From contig OY992540.1 of NCBI GenBank assembly GCA_963921195.1, forward strand, positions 172,081,923-172,145,922: DNA of 64,000 nt. The letters are read 5' to 3'. How positions within the stretch are numbered: the first letter of the stretch is position 1; the number at the start of each line of letters is the position of its first letter. The notes beneath the pieces are model-generated. The model worked only from the letters and a program-made list of their open reading frames with translations. It made no database searches and had not been told where the DNA came from. This DNA is from Pegoplata infirma. Lineage: Eukaryota > Arthropoda > Insecta > Diptera > Anthomyiidae. Both the position numbers and the translations under genes were made by a program. Below, piece after piece: positions 23,563 through 34,656 of the stretch.

Positions 23563-23629
23563 ATTAACGATCAAATATTATACAAAAATATTTTTTGAAA
23601 TATTTTAATAAAAAACTTTATTTTTTTTT

Positions 23630-23965
23630 AAGTCCTCTTTTGCAAAAACCCCAATTTTGAGGCTCAAAGTGGAGACAGAAGATAAAGTCCGATCGGAGTG
23701 ATATTTTGCATGTGAGTTACCCTTAGGGGACCGACACTTTTGGTGGGTATTAGAACTTGATAAGAGAGAAAAGCCCAAAAACGAGCCACCCTATTGTACA
23801 CTAGGGTGGCTCGTTTTTGGGCTTTTCTCTCTGATCAAATTCTAATACCCGGCAAAAGTGTCGATCCCCTAAGGGTAACTCACATGCAAAATATCATCCG
23901 ATCGGAGTTTTCTTCAGTCTCCTCTTTAGCCTCGAAATTGGGGGTTTTGCAAAAAAGGACTAAAA
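23630..23965. repeat. Head-to-head palindrome at the copy 1/copy 2 junction
   Basis: The right ~160 bp of copy 1 and the left ~160 bp of copy 2 are inverted repeats around the central TTGTACAC. Shared features include TAGGGTGGCTCGTTTTTGGG, CCCCTAAGGGTAACTCACAT and GGGTTTTGCAAAA in opposite orientation. Confidence 0.8.
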
Positions 23966-24125
23966 AAAAATAAAATTTAAGTTTTTTTTCAAAATTTGAA
24001 TTTGTTTTTTTGTAATAATTTTGTGTAATATTTTTGTATTCATGTAGATCCCCCTAAAGATGGTCAGCAGTGTTGACTGAAATATTGGGACAATAAAAGA
24101 AAAATTTAAAATAAAATATGTTTAT

Positions 24126-25870
24126 TAGACCGACTCACCTTATATGGGCAAAAAAAAAGTTAAAGTTGTACCCCCCTCAAAATTAACTTTGACATGTTTT
24201 ATGAAGATTCCCAAAATATTTGGGCTCTAGCGATAATCTCCCGTGAGCTAAACCGCGTCAAAACAGGGTCCAAAAATGGTATTTTTCATGAATAAAAAAA
24301 TCAGTAAATTTTTTTTTGTCCAATGAATGACCAAATATCATAAATATTTAGGAATTCTTTGATTCTGCATTAAAACATTTTAAAAATCTAACCACAGACT
24401 CGAGATAACGAGATGTTTACGTCAGTTTTTTGATGCTTTTCAATTCGATTTTAATGAAAACTTAAATAACTTTGGTATTTTTTGTCCGATTTTCACTTAT
24501 AATACATCGTTAGAAAGGTGTTGACCACCACTTGGGATTTTAGTCAAAAATTAACCCTTAACTGCACTGTCTAACTTTTTTATAATATTTACTTCGACAT
24601 CATTTAAAACCGTTTTTTAACCACAAAAAGCATATCTTTGTGCAGGAAACACGTTTAATTAATATATTTGGCCGCAATTAATTTAACCCATGCATGATCA
24701 AAATATTTTGGCAAACTATTTTAAAAAAGTTTTTGCGGAAATTATTGAAAGCTAGTTGTAATACTTTAAAAAAATAAAATTAAATAAGGTTCTGTTTATC
24801 ATAGTCAAACATTAACCCTTAACTGCACTGTCTTACTTTTTTATAACATTTACTTCGACATCATTAAAAACCCATTATATAACCACAAAAAGCATATTTT
24901 TGTGCAGGAAACACGTTTAATTATTATATTTGGCCAAAATTAATTTAACCCATGCATGATCAAAATATTTTGGCAAACATTTTTAAAACAGTTTTTGCGG
25001 AAATTATTGAAAGCTAGTTGTAATACTTTAAAAAAATATAATTAAATAAGGTTTTTGTTTATCAAGACGTGCTTATTAATATCAAATAATTATTACGTGT
25101 ACCACATTCCCGGTCAAATTTTTTTTTTCGAAATTTGTATGTGCAAGTTAATTTTAAAAATAAAATACAAACAAATTTTGGTCTTAATCGCATATATTCG
25201 TGCAAAAAAACGCAAAAACCTTTTTTATTTTATTTTTTTAAAGTATTTCTACTAGCTTTCAATAATTTCCGCAAAAACTTTTTTAAAAATTTTTGCCAAA
25301 ATATTTTGGCCATGCATGGGTTAAATTAATTGTGGCCAAATATATTAATTAAACGTGTTTTCTGCACAAAGATATGCTTTTTGTGGTTATAAAATGTTTT
25401 TTTAATGATGTCGAAGTAAATGTTATAAAAAAGTAAGACAGTACAGTTAAGGGTTAATTTTTGACTAAAATCCCAAGCGGTGGTCAACACCTTTCTAACG
25501 ATGTATTAGAAGTGAAAATCGGACAAAAAATAACAAAGTTATTTAAGTTTTCAGTAAAATCGAATTGAAAAGCATCAAAAAACTGACATAAACTTCCCGT
25601 TATCTCGAGTCTGTGGTTAGATTTTTAAAATGTTTTAATGCGGAATCAAAGAATTCCTAGATATCTATTATATTTGGTCATTCATTGGACAAAAAAAAAT
25701 TTACTGATTTTTTTATTCATGAAAAATACCATTTTTGGACCCTTTTTTGACGCGGTTTAGCTCACGGGAGATTATCGCTAGAGCCCAAATATTTTGGGAA
25801 TCTTCATAAAACATGTCAAAGTTAATTTTGAGGGGGGTACATCATCAACTTTTTTTTTTGAGTCACTCTA
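24126..25870. mobile_element. hAT-like foldback element
   Basis: The ends TAGACCGACTCA and TGAGTCACTCTA are flanked by the perfect 8-bp duplication ATGTTTAT (24118-24125, 25871-25878). The arms pair along their length (TCACGGGAGATTATCGCTAG on the right arm versus its complement near 24230). The left arm contains a ~261-bp tandem duplication (about 24550-24810 and 24811-25060; marker TTAACCCTTAACTGCACTGT). The right arm has this only once (about 25253-25455). No coding sequence. Confidence 0.8.
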
Positions 25871-26745
25871 ATGTTTATATATTTTTTATTTAATTAATTT
25901 TTTAACTCATGACCTAATGCCGAACAAAATCAACAAACATTTGAAAATTTTATTAAAAAAAAAATTAAATATACCATTTTTTCTTTCTGAATTCATTCAA
26001 AATACCTTGGAGAAGAAAAATGTGAAATATGGCGGATAACCGTCGAGCCACTTTTCGGGAATCGTGGGGGGAATTTAGCAGATTTCAAGGAAATGTTGGA
26101 TTTATCAATAATTTGGGTTAATAAAATCTTATAAATTTAATTTTTGGGCAAATTAACTGGTTTTTGGTGTCGTGCAGGGCTGTCAGATATGGCGATTTCT
26201 CGCCAAACGTGGCGATTTTGAAATGTGTTTGGTGACGATTTTTTTGATTTGGCGACGTGGCGATTTTTTGGCGATTTACAAAATGATTGGCGATTTCTTT
26301 GGCGATTTTGTCAAATTATTTCCTGAATATTTTCAAAAGATTAGTAGAGCCATTATTTCAAATTATCAAATTTTATTTACTTTTGCTGCGCTTAGACAGT
26401 TAAGACTTTTTTTAACATTTTCGACAGACTTTTTACAAGTCTGCTCGTCTAAGTGGCTCTTTATGATTTAAAACAAAACAAAAAACATTTGGGAAATTTG
26501 TCCAGTGTCCAGGAGGGTCAAAAACTATAATACGAGAATCACAAAAAAAAATAATTACTTTTTTTCTCCAATTTTACACTGTTGTAAACTGTTGTTGAGT
26601 AAAAATAGCGATAAGAAAATTAAGAAATATTCAAGACCGACTATCATGGATCGATTGGGGTTTTTGCATTAGTGCAGAAAACAAGCATAAATGAATTTTG
26701 AGTGAAATTTATTGCCTATAGACAGATTTTAGAAGTAATTAGCAA

Positions 26746-27386
26746 CATAGATGGGAATTTTTCATTACCATTGAAATTTAATTACAATTGGTTGATATCA
26801 ATGGTAATGAAAAAATTTTCATTACCATTTAATGGTAATTAAATTTATTTAATTGAAAAAATAATTACTAATGGTAATGAAATGCACCAATTGTTGAAAA
26901 ACACCAATTATAATTGGTTTCAAAACCATTGGTTTGCACCTTTTTGTTTTTTTGAAAAGTTAAAAATTTACACATCAAAGTATGTTTTTACAAAAAAAAT
27001 ATGAAAATGTTAAAGACAAAAACAAAACGCAAATAAAAATTTTAAATATTGTGTTATACAAAGGCAATCAACGTGTGTTTGGTTTATAAAATGTGAAAAA
27101 CTAAAAAACCATATAACAAAAAACAACAGATTTTTCCAAATATTAACGATTTTGACAATATCGTCACGACTTTTACTAATGGTAATTATTTTTTTTAAGT
27201 GATGCCGTACCAATGGTAATTAAGTATTTTGTTTTTAATTTTCATAAGTAATTAAATTGATAAGTAATTTAATTGGTACAATTTATACAAATGGTAATGA
27301 AAAAAATTTCATTACCATTGACATCAATTAAATGGTAACTAAACCATCAATTAATTGGTCCCTTTAATTAATTAGTCCCATCTATG
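26746..27386. mobile_element. hAT-like MITE with CATAGATGGGA ends
   Basis: The ends CATAGATGGGA and TCCCATCTATG are flanked by the perfect 8-bp duplication ATTAGCAA (26738-26745, 27387-27394). The body is dense in ATGGTAAT / ATTACCAT words on both strands, giving many possible hairpins. No coding potential. Confidence 0.8.
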
Positions 27387-27587
27387 ATTAGCAACATTTT
27401 TAAATGTAGTAATTTATAAATCACCGATTGAAGTAAAAAAATACAAAAACTAAAAAAAAAATTTACTTTTGGCTATTTTTTTGTATTTTTCTAGAATTTT
27501 GGCGATTTTTGAGTACTTATTATTATTTTCTAGCCATTATAAAGAAAACAAAATATATTTTTTTTAAATAAAAATAATTATTTTTAA

Positions 27588-30478
27588 ATGTTGTTTTTTT
27601 ATTTTTAGTACCAAAAGGTACATAAAAATAAAATGTATTTATTCGGCCTTTATATATGTATATATATTCGATTAGAGTTTTATTCTAGTTCGAGGCCCAA
27701 AAATATTTCTATTTATGATATTGTCATAATAGAGTATTTTTAATTTATTGCTTTAAAAAAGTTACTATCTCATAGTATGTCTGTACTGATCAGTTTCATC
27801 CCCACTAAAGGAATCTTCAGCAGACTTTAGAGAATCATCGTTGGTCAATCAAACATCAAACCAGACATAATATTTGATATATTTCCCAAGTTATATGAGA
27901 AGTACTATTATGAAGGTCCGAAATCTGTTTTCCAACAAAAATAACTCTTTTAAAGCAAAAATTGTATATATTAAATCACCGTCGGTAACTATTAATATAT
28001 GTGTTGCTGTTATTTTACAATAACAACAGTGCCTAACCAAACAATAGTGTTGGTAGGATAAGTCGTACTAAACTTTGTGTTAAATGTTGTTTTTTTATTT
28101 TTAGTACCAAAAGGTACATAAAAATAAAATGTATTTATTCGGCCTTTATATATGTATATTAGGGCGTTTCATCAAAAACTTTTTTTTGGATTTTTGCAAC
28201 TCTTGAAGCGGAATATGAATTCTTATGGCCTAAAAGATTTTTGAGATTTTTTTCAGATTTTTGGAATGTCGGGATCAACTCGCTCAAATCGATTTTATCA
28301 AAAAAATGAGGTTATGAAACATAATTTTTTTTATTTTTTGTTCTCTGTTGCCTTTTTTTAACAAAACCGGATATAATACTTCTTAATGTTGCTAGCCTCC
28401 TAAAAAAAATATTCGCGGTCAAAATTATAAGTTCAAGGGTCACTAAGATGACATTAGAAGTAAAAATTCAGAATTTCCCGTGTTTTAACCTCAATAATTC
28501 GAGAAATAAGCTATGTATGAACGTCATGTTGAATCCGTTAGATAGGTCTTTAAAACACCTTTCATTTAAAACCAATCTGACTATTGTCACTTTTGTAGAA
28601 ATGTTAAAAAAAATAAAAAAACTGGGAAAAACTCATTTTCTCCCCCATTTTATCGAAAATTGAACTGGTGCATTAGGTAGTTTTTTTTTGTAAAGTTAAA
28701 ATAATAACTTTTAAAGGCTTTTTATAGATTTTAGTTAGTGTTTCCAAGCCGGTTAACCAAAAAACCGGTTTTTTGTCAAAAAAAACCGGTTTGACAAAAA
28801 CCCGGGTTTCCGGTTTGGAAACACTAATTGCAATCAAAAAAACTTCTTTTAAGTTTTTTATTTCAATTTTACAAAAAAACTACTAATGGATTCCCTTCGA
28901 TTTTCTGTAAAATGGGGGAAAAAATTAGTTTATCTTAGTTTTTTTAATATTTCTACTAAAGTGACAAATGTCATTTTGGTTTTAAATTAAAGGTATTAAA
29001 AAAACCTATCTAACGGATTCATCATTACGTTCATATATTGCATATTTCTCAAATTATTAAGGTTGGAACACGAGAAATTCTGAATTTTTACTTTAAAGGT
29101 CATCTTAGTGACCCTTGAAGTTATTATTTTGACCGCGAATATTTTTTTTTAGGAGGCTAGCAACATTAAGAAGTATTATATCCGGTTTTGTTAAAAAAGG
29201 CACCAGAGAACAAAAAATAAAAAAAAATATGTTTCATAACCTCATTTTTTTGATAAAATCGATTTGAGCGAGTTGATCCCGACATTCCAAAAATCTGAAA
29301 AAAATCTCAAAAATCTTTTAGGCCATAAGAATTCATATTCCGCTTCAAGAGTTGCAAAAATCCAAAAAAAAGTTTTTGATGAAACGCCCTAATGTATATA
29401 TATTCGATTAGAGTTTTATTCTAGTTCGAGGCCCAAAAATATTTCTATTTATGATATTGTCATAATAGAGTATTTTTAATTTATTGTATATATATTGAAT
29501 ATATATACATATATAAAGGCCGAATAAATACATTTTATTTTTATGTACCTTTTGGTACTAAAAATAAAAAAAAACAACATTTAACACAAAGTTTAGTACG
29601 ACTTATCCTACCAACACTATTGTTTGGTTAGGCACTGTTGTTATTGTAAAATAACAGCAACACATATATTAATAGTTACCGACGGTGATTTAATATATAC
29701 AATTTTTGCTTTAAAAGATTTCGGACCTTCATAATAGTACTTCTCATATAACTTGGGAAATATATCAAATATTATGTCTGGTTTGATGTTTGATTGACCA
29801 ACGATGATTCTCTAAAGTTTGCTGAAGATTCTTTTAGTGGGGATGAAACTGATCAGTACAGACATACTATGAGATAGTAACTTTTTTAAAGCAATAAATT
29901 AAAAATACTCTATTATGACAATATCATAAATAGAAATATTTTTGGGCCTCGAACTAGAATAAAACTCTAATCGAATATATATACATATATAAAGGCCGAA
30001 TAAATACATTTTATTTTTATGTACCTTTTGGTACTAAAAATAAAAAAACAACATTTAACACAAAGTTTAGTACGACTTATCCTACCAACACTATTGTTTG
30101 GTTAGGCACTGTTGTTATTGTAAAATAACAGCAACACATATATTAATAGTTACCGACGGTGATTTAATATATACAATTTTTGCTTTAAAAGAGTTATTTT
30201 TGTTGGAAAACAGATTTCGGACCTTCATAATAGTACTTCTCATATAACTTGGGAAATATATCAAATATTATGTCTGGTTTGATGTTTGATTGACCAACGA
30301 TGATTCTCTAAAGTCTGCTGAAGATTCCTTTAGTGGGGATGAAACTGATCAGTACAGACATACTATGAGATAGTAACTTTTTTAAAGCAATAAATTAAAA
30401 ATACTCTATTATGACAATATCATAAATAGAAATATTTTTGGGCCTCGAACTAGAATAAAACTCTAATCGAATATATAT
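27588..30478. repeat. Inverted array of ~496-bp LTR-like units
   Basis: Four units of one sequence are present. Two are in one orientation: 27588-28083, and 28084 to about 29486 (truncated and split by the foldback at 28160). Two are in the opposite orientation: about 29500-29980 and 29981-30478. Markers are GTACCTTTTGGTAC, AAAGGCCGAATAAATAC, GTTACCGACGGTGATTT and TTTTTGGGCCTCGAACTAG. The third copy lacks a ~22-bp piece. A TATATAAAGG followed by AATAAA would suit an LTR, but no TG..CA ends, primer-binding site or internal coding region is seen, so the class is unknown. Confidence 0.7.
28160..29391. mobile_element. hAT-like foldback with TAGGGCGTTTCATC ends
   Basis: The ends TAGGGCGTTTCATC and GATGAAACGCCCTA are flanked by the perfect 8-bp duplication ATGTATAT (28152-28159, 29392-29399). 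The intact unit at 27650-27690 shows the uninterrupted target. The arms pair to a loop near 28740-28830. That loop holds a smaller inverted segment with TAGTGTTTCCAA / TTGGAAACACTA ends and AACCGG repeats. The 71-codon frame at 28448 is an arm sequence, not a supported gene. Confidence 0.85.
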
Positions 30479-31068
30479 AATAATTATTTTTTTTAACAAA
30501 AACTGAACAAATTTAACATTTGGCGATTTCTGGCGATTTTTGACATCCGATTTGGCGATGAGCGTAAAAAAAATCTGACAACCCTGGTGTCGTGGCATTC
30601 TTTTAGATAACTTTAAATCTGTAATGAAATCTTACCGATGTATGACGTCTTATAATAAAATATATACTTTTTATTGAATAGGTAATTTTTGACCCCCTGC
30701 CAAGAAGGGGTTAACGATTTTTTATAGATAATATATTAATACGAAATAATAGTTGGGGTTAAAAACACAAAAGCCGTTTTATACTTCTTTATAGCACAAA
30801 ATTCAAGCTCTAAACTTAAAATTTTCTGCGGGGGTCATTTTGGACCCCCAGCCAATGTGGGTTAAAGATGTCCTAGATCGGTAAGATTTCATGACAGACT
30901 TACAGTTATCTAGTTGAATGTCACGGCACTAAAAACTCGTTAATTTTCTATTTTTCTTCTTTTTTTGAAAGTCCTTTTTTGCAAAAACCCCAATTTTGAG
31001 GCTCAAAGTAAAGAGAGAAGATAAAGTCCTATCGGAGTGATATTTTGCATGTGAGTTACCCTTAGGGG

Positions 31069-32438
31069 GGGGGGGGGAACTCACGGAACTTGGAGCAGAT
31101 GGCATAGGTACCACCACAATGCTTTCACCGCCACTCCAGCATTACAAACTAAAACGAAATACCCTTACTCTCGCCAGGGCAAATCGAAGATGGAGGGAAC
31201 TTGGGACAAGTCGTATAAGCAGAATTTTATGGGCACGCTATGATTTATATATATATATTCCCGTTGTTCCATTTAGGAGCATAGGGCCTCATGATTTAGG
31301 AAGAACTAAATTCTTACACTCAAAAAAAAACCTTGTAAAGTTACCAAAAAATTTCGTGATCTTACGAGGCTATTCTAGTAAAAGAGGAGGTAGGTAAAAT
31401 TCTCGTAAAATAACCAATTTTATTGGTAAAAATATTGTTTTAAAACCGGAAAAATAAAAAAAAAATGGTTAACTTACAAGAAAAAATGGTAAATATGTTT
31501 AAAAAAATTGGTAAATTTACAAACCAAAACGGTAAATTTACAATTTTTTTTTTGTTAAACAACATAAATCCTCGAAATAAAATCATTTTTGTAAAATAAT
31601 TTTTTTTTGTAAATTAACTAGAATCCTCGAAATAAATTTTTCAAAATTTTGTCAACTTTTTTTTAAATATTTTTCAATAAAAAAAACAAATTTTTGTCCG
31701 AGACTTGGAAAATTTAAAAAAAAAATAGAAAATTTCCAAAAAGTTTTTTTTTTGTTAAACAACAGAAATCCTCGTATAACATAATTTTTGTAAAATAACA
31801 TTTTTTTTTGTATATCAACTAGAATCCTTGTAATAAAAACTTTGTTGTAAAATTACAGTTTTTTTTTTTTGTAATATAACCTTTCAAATGGTAGAATACA
31901 ATATCGAAAATAAATTTGTAAAATTACCAATAAAACTGTAGTTCTCGTTTGAGCAAAGTACAAGATTTTTTGTTAAAAAACAAGGAAAATTGTTAAATGT
32001 TGGTAGAACGGGATTACAAGGCATTTTACCAGGCGTTTTACCAGTTTTTTTTTTTGAGTGTACTTACACTTACGAGAATAAAATGTCGTATGTTGACAGG
32101 TTTAATAACGGGACACTGTCTTGTCGGGAAACATGCCAAGAACATGAATCTTATTACGGACGCAAGCTGCAAAAGGTGCGAGACACCAGGCGTCGAGGAG
32201 ACCATTGAACACATCCTGTGTCACTGCCCGGCTTTGGCACGAACTCGACTATCAATTAAAGGAAGTTCACAGTTCTAGACTTGGAAGGAACTTACGAGGA
32301 TAGACCTGAAAAGTTTAAAACAATTCGCAATGAAGGTCAATGTATTTAGTTTACATCGATAAGCGGAAAAAGTTTTGTGGTATCGCTATAGACCAATTTG
32401 TCTATGCGGAGTGCCCATCTGACACCGCCACCCTAATC
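31069..32438 (+). pseudogene. 5'-truncated LOA/I-type LINE, copy 2
   Basis: Translation of 31080-31240 resembles the region just after the RNase H domain of the LINE at 37707 (shared LGADG, PPLQHYKLKRN and ANRRWREL). After an interruption, 32085-32275 continues with a cysteine/histidine-rich C-terminus (DASCKRC, HILCHCPA). The 3' end has the same GACACCGCCACCCTAA terminus. A 12-bp duplication TACCCTTAGGGG flanks it (31057-31068, 32439-32450). At the truncated 5' junction there is a run of 13 G in total, more than the four in the target. It is interrupted by an A/T-rich insert near 31240-31290 and by the MITE at 31317-32060. It is dead and truncated. Confidence 0.8.
31317..32060. mobile_element. 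CACTCAAAAAAA MITE inside LINE copy 2
   Basis: The ends CACTCAAAAAAAAACC and TTTTTTTTTTGAGTG are flanked by TA. It separates KFL from LTLTR in a sequence that reads YLLSLTR in the other LINE copy, so the insertion point is well defined. The body is rich in TTGGTAAA / TTTACCAA and GTAAATTAAC words. Confidence 0.78.
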
Positions 32439-32522
32439 TACCCTTAGGGGACCGACAATTTTGGTGGGTATTAGAATTTGATCAGAGAGAAAAACCCAAA
32501 AACGAGCCACCCTATTGTACAC

Positions 32523-33477
32523 CGCTCTATATTACAGTAGGATGACTTCGTTATCCAGTTTCCAAAAGCCCTCTACAATCGCCCTACTCCTTTCGTTCGA
32601 TTACTGCAGTAGATTAAATTTATTATATAAAATATTTTTTTTGTTTGATATCACTGTGATGAATTGCTTTAAGTAAAAACAAAATCTCGTTTTATTAAAA
32701 TTAGCTACAGAATTTTTCACATCAGATACTGACGGTTAACAACATTCTTCAATTTGCATATTTAAAAACAAAATAACATTAAAGGCAAAAAATCTCGCAA
32801 AAAAAACTGCGTAAGCAACAAAAAATACAAAGTGACAATTAAAACAATAATTGCCAAAGGCCCAGTTGATGGTGTACAACTGTTTCACTAGGTTACACTG
32901 TGCAACAAGAAAAATGAGCCAAAGGCGACTGCAAAGACAACTATAATAAATGCACAACCGAGCTTAAAAATATAGTTGGATGTGTTCAATGAAATTGTAA
33001 TCAGTGGGCGATAATAAAAATATTCGAACTAGCTTTCGTGATTTTGTTTATTTGATGGTCTACTTTTATTTGGCATTGGAGCCATTGAGGCTGAAGCCGA
33101 TGACCCACAAATTGTTGCACAGTGTTATTGCATGCCTCTACGATTTTCCATGGTTGGCAGCAGTTTTTTTTTTTTCATTTTTTCTTACAGCACATTACTA
33201 CTGCTGTTGATGATGTTTGCATGTTTGGTGACTGTTTAGGATTTTTTATTTTTTCCTTAATATATTTTTTTTTGTTGCGTTTATATTACATGTTTTTTGA
33301 AAAACATGACGTTCTTAAGTCATTCATTCATTTAAATATTTATTTGGTATATCCCTCACTCACTCACAGAAACAGACCGAAAACTTTGGTCTTAAAAATT
33401 GTCATCCAGCCCGCAAGAAGTTCTATGTACTAGATTTTTCACATTTTGTTTACATTTTTCACTGTGAAGCTTTATTG
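32523..33477. other. Spacer without recognised genes
   Basis: No element termini with duplications and no coding domains were found. Short hydrophobic-looking frames (32736-32957 minus, 33004-33433 plus) are T-rich and unsupported. This may be older unique sequence. Confidence 0.35.
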
Positions 33478-33485
33478 GTTATAAC

Positions 33486-34467
33486 TACCCACCAAAAAAT
33501 ACTGCTTGCCTATAAGCAGGTTTGTAAGGGAGTGATTTTTGTTGTCTGCTTACAAACCTGCTTACGTATGGCATGATATTTGTTTGCAATGTCCCACTTT
33601 AGAGCATTTCTTTCGAGCGCTTATATCGGCGCAATGAATATGAATTGAAATCATGCCTTTTTCTAAATATTTTTAGTATTTTTTTAAGTCATTGCCATAC
33701 TTTACTGCAACCGGTATGCAGGTTGGTATGCCAACAAAATCTCTCCCTTACACTACTGCATACGGTATGCAGCTGTGTAAGCGAATGTCATAAAAAACAA
33801 CAACATCAAAAATCATTCGCTTACACAAGTGCATTCTTGTATGCACTGCTTCCAAAATCTCGATTATTTTTTGCTGGGTAGGGATGTGTTTTCCATGCAA
33901 ATGCGTGTTTTTTGTCGATAGTCAAAAATCGATATCGACCAATTATCTATCCGAATCTAGAAATGTACGTTAAAATTGCATCGATTTGCTTTTGCATATT
34001 TTTTCATATTTCGGTTTCAAGTGCATATTTCCAACTTTTAAGTGCATATTTTTGCATATTTAGTTATAAACACCAAATGAAATTTATTTTAAATTCTAAT
34101 GTGGTTATTCATAAAACCTAAAATATATTTAAAGTAGGTTTATTTGACAGATATTGCAGGAACAATTGTCAAATAAACCTACAATAAGTCTGTTATAAGT
34201 ATTATGAATAAGAGCCTAATAATTTAAGATTTTTTTTTTTTATAAATTCTTTAAATTTCTAAAAAGTCTTCCTTATATAAAGTTTTAAATCTTAATATTT
34301 AAGCCCGGCGTTATTTTTTTTCTTTTTAAGAAGTTTTTCGCATGAAAACAAGATTTTTATTGTACACATTTTATTTATTTAATGCATATATTTTGGTTTT
34401 TTAATGTATATTTTGGATCTTTCAGCGCAAATTTTCGATTTTTTAGTGCATGAAAATCTCATCCCTA
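33486..34467. mobile_element. TAGGGATG hAT-like MITE, copy 2 (interrupted)
   Basis: The right end is CATCCCTA (34460-34467). The left TIR begins with the TA at 33486-33487 but is then split by a CCCAGC MITE, resuming with GGGATGTG at 33881. Flanks GTTATAAC (33478-33485) and GTTACGAC (34468-34475) match at six of eight positions. The interior has AAAATATGCA-type words, in reverse orientation relative to copy 1. Confidence 0.7.
33488..33878. mobile_element. CCCAGC-family MITE inserted in a TIR
   Basis: The ends CCCACCAAAAAATA and TATTTTTTGCTGGG (one internal mismatch in the first six) are flanked by TA. It is inserted at the first dinucleotide of the TAGGGATG terminus. The interior has two strong hairpins: AAGCAGGTTTGTAAG with CTTACAAACCTGCTT (33510-33565), and GGTATGCAG-type repeats (33712-33770). 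Confidence 0.7.
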
Positions 34468-34656
34468 GTTACGACCAAAACCAACAAGCCATTATTATAA
34501 TTTTTTAATTGCACATAGCACTGTTTGCAGGCCAGCCGACGATATGTTATTATGCACATACATTAGACCTTCCCCTATTTTTGCATAAAAATATGGGAAT
34601 CGTCAAAATGGCGATTAATTTAGAGAAGCTAAAGTTTTTAAATTGATGAGCTATTA

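Larger units (their letters stand above)
19139..23793 (+). mobile_element. TAGGGTGGCTCG-family hAT-like element, copy 1
   Basis: It starts TAGGATGGCTCG and ends CGAGCCACCCTA, with TTGTACAC on both sides. TAG ends and an 8-bp duplication are hAT-like. Its own sequence (near 19360-19560 and 22830-22990) matches copy 2 (near 25980-26170 and 30590-30890). Both contain CTTTCTGAATTCATT, ATATGGCGGAT and TTTCAAGGAAATGTTGG. It is split by a CCCAGC element (19567-21943), a tRNA-like insertion, a piggyBac-like MITE and a hAT-like MITE (23044-23562). The right ~160 bp has no counterpart at its own left end but is mirrored by the left end of copy 2. No transposase is visible. Confidence 0.72.
26175..30586. 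mobile_element. CAGGG-ended hAT-like element, heavily nested
   Basis: The ends CAGGGCTGTCAGAT and ATCTGACAACCCTG are inverted and flanked by the perfect 8-bp duplication GTGTCGTG (26167-26174, 30587-30594). The sister copy 1 near 19540 has the uninterrupted TTTCGTGGCATT, a decayed empty site. Both sub-terminal regions reiterate TGGCGATTT. The interior holds a 641-bp MITE, an inverted array of ~496-bp units and a foldback. The frame at 26172-26471 lies in the TGGCGATTT repeats and shows no domain. Confidence 0.82.
23802..32514 (+). mobile_element. TAGGGTGGCTCG-family hAT-like element, copy 2
   Basis: It begins TAGGGTGGCTCG and ends CGAGCCACCCTA, with TTGTACAC on both sides. Its ~200-bp termini are inverted repeats of each other. 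Its own sequence is found at 23802-24117, 25879-26166, 30595-31056 and 32451-32514. The remainder is inserted: a foldback (24126-25870), a 4.4-kb hAT-like element (26175-30586) that itself holds further elements, and a truncated LINE (31069-32438) interrupting the right end. No transposase frame is left. Confidence 0.75.

Noticed and set aside
23372..23563. Gly/Thr/Asn-rich short protein
   Set aside because: It is the translation of the CCGGTATTCCCGG iterations inside a MITE.
27588..30478. LTR retrotransposon
   Set aside because: There is no TG..CA, primer-binding site, polypurine tract or gag/pol frame, and the units occur in inverted tandem order.
32736..33433. Hydrophobic short frames as membrane proteins
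   Set aside because: They are T-rich low-complexity translations. There are no splice or start context arguments and no family resemblance.
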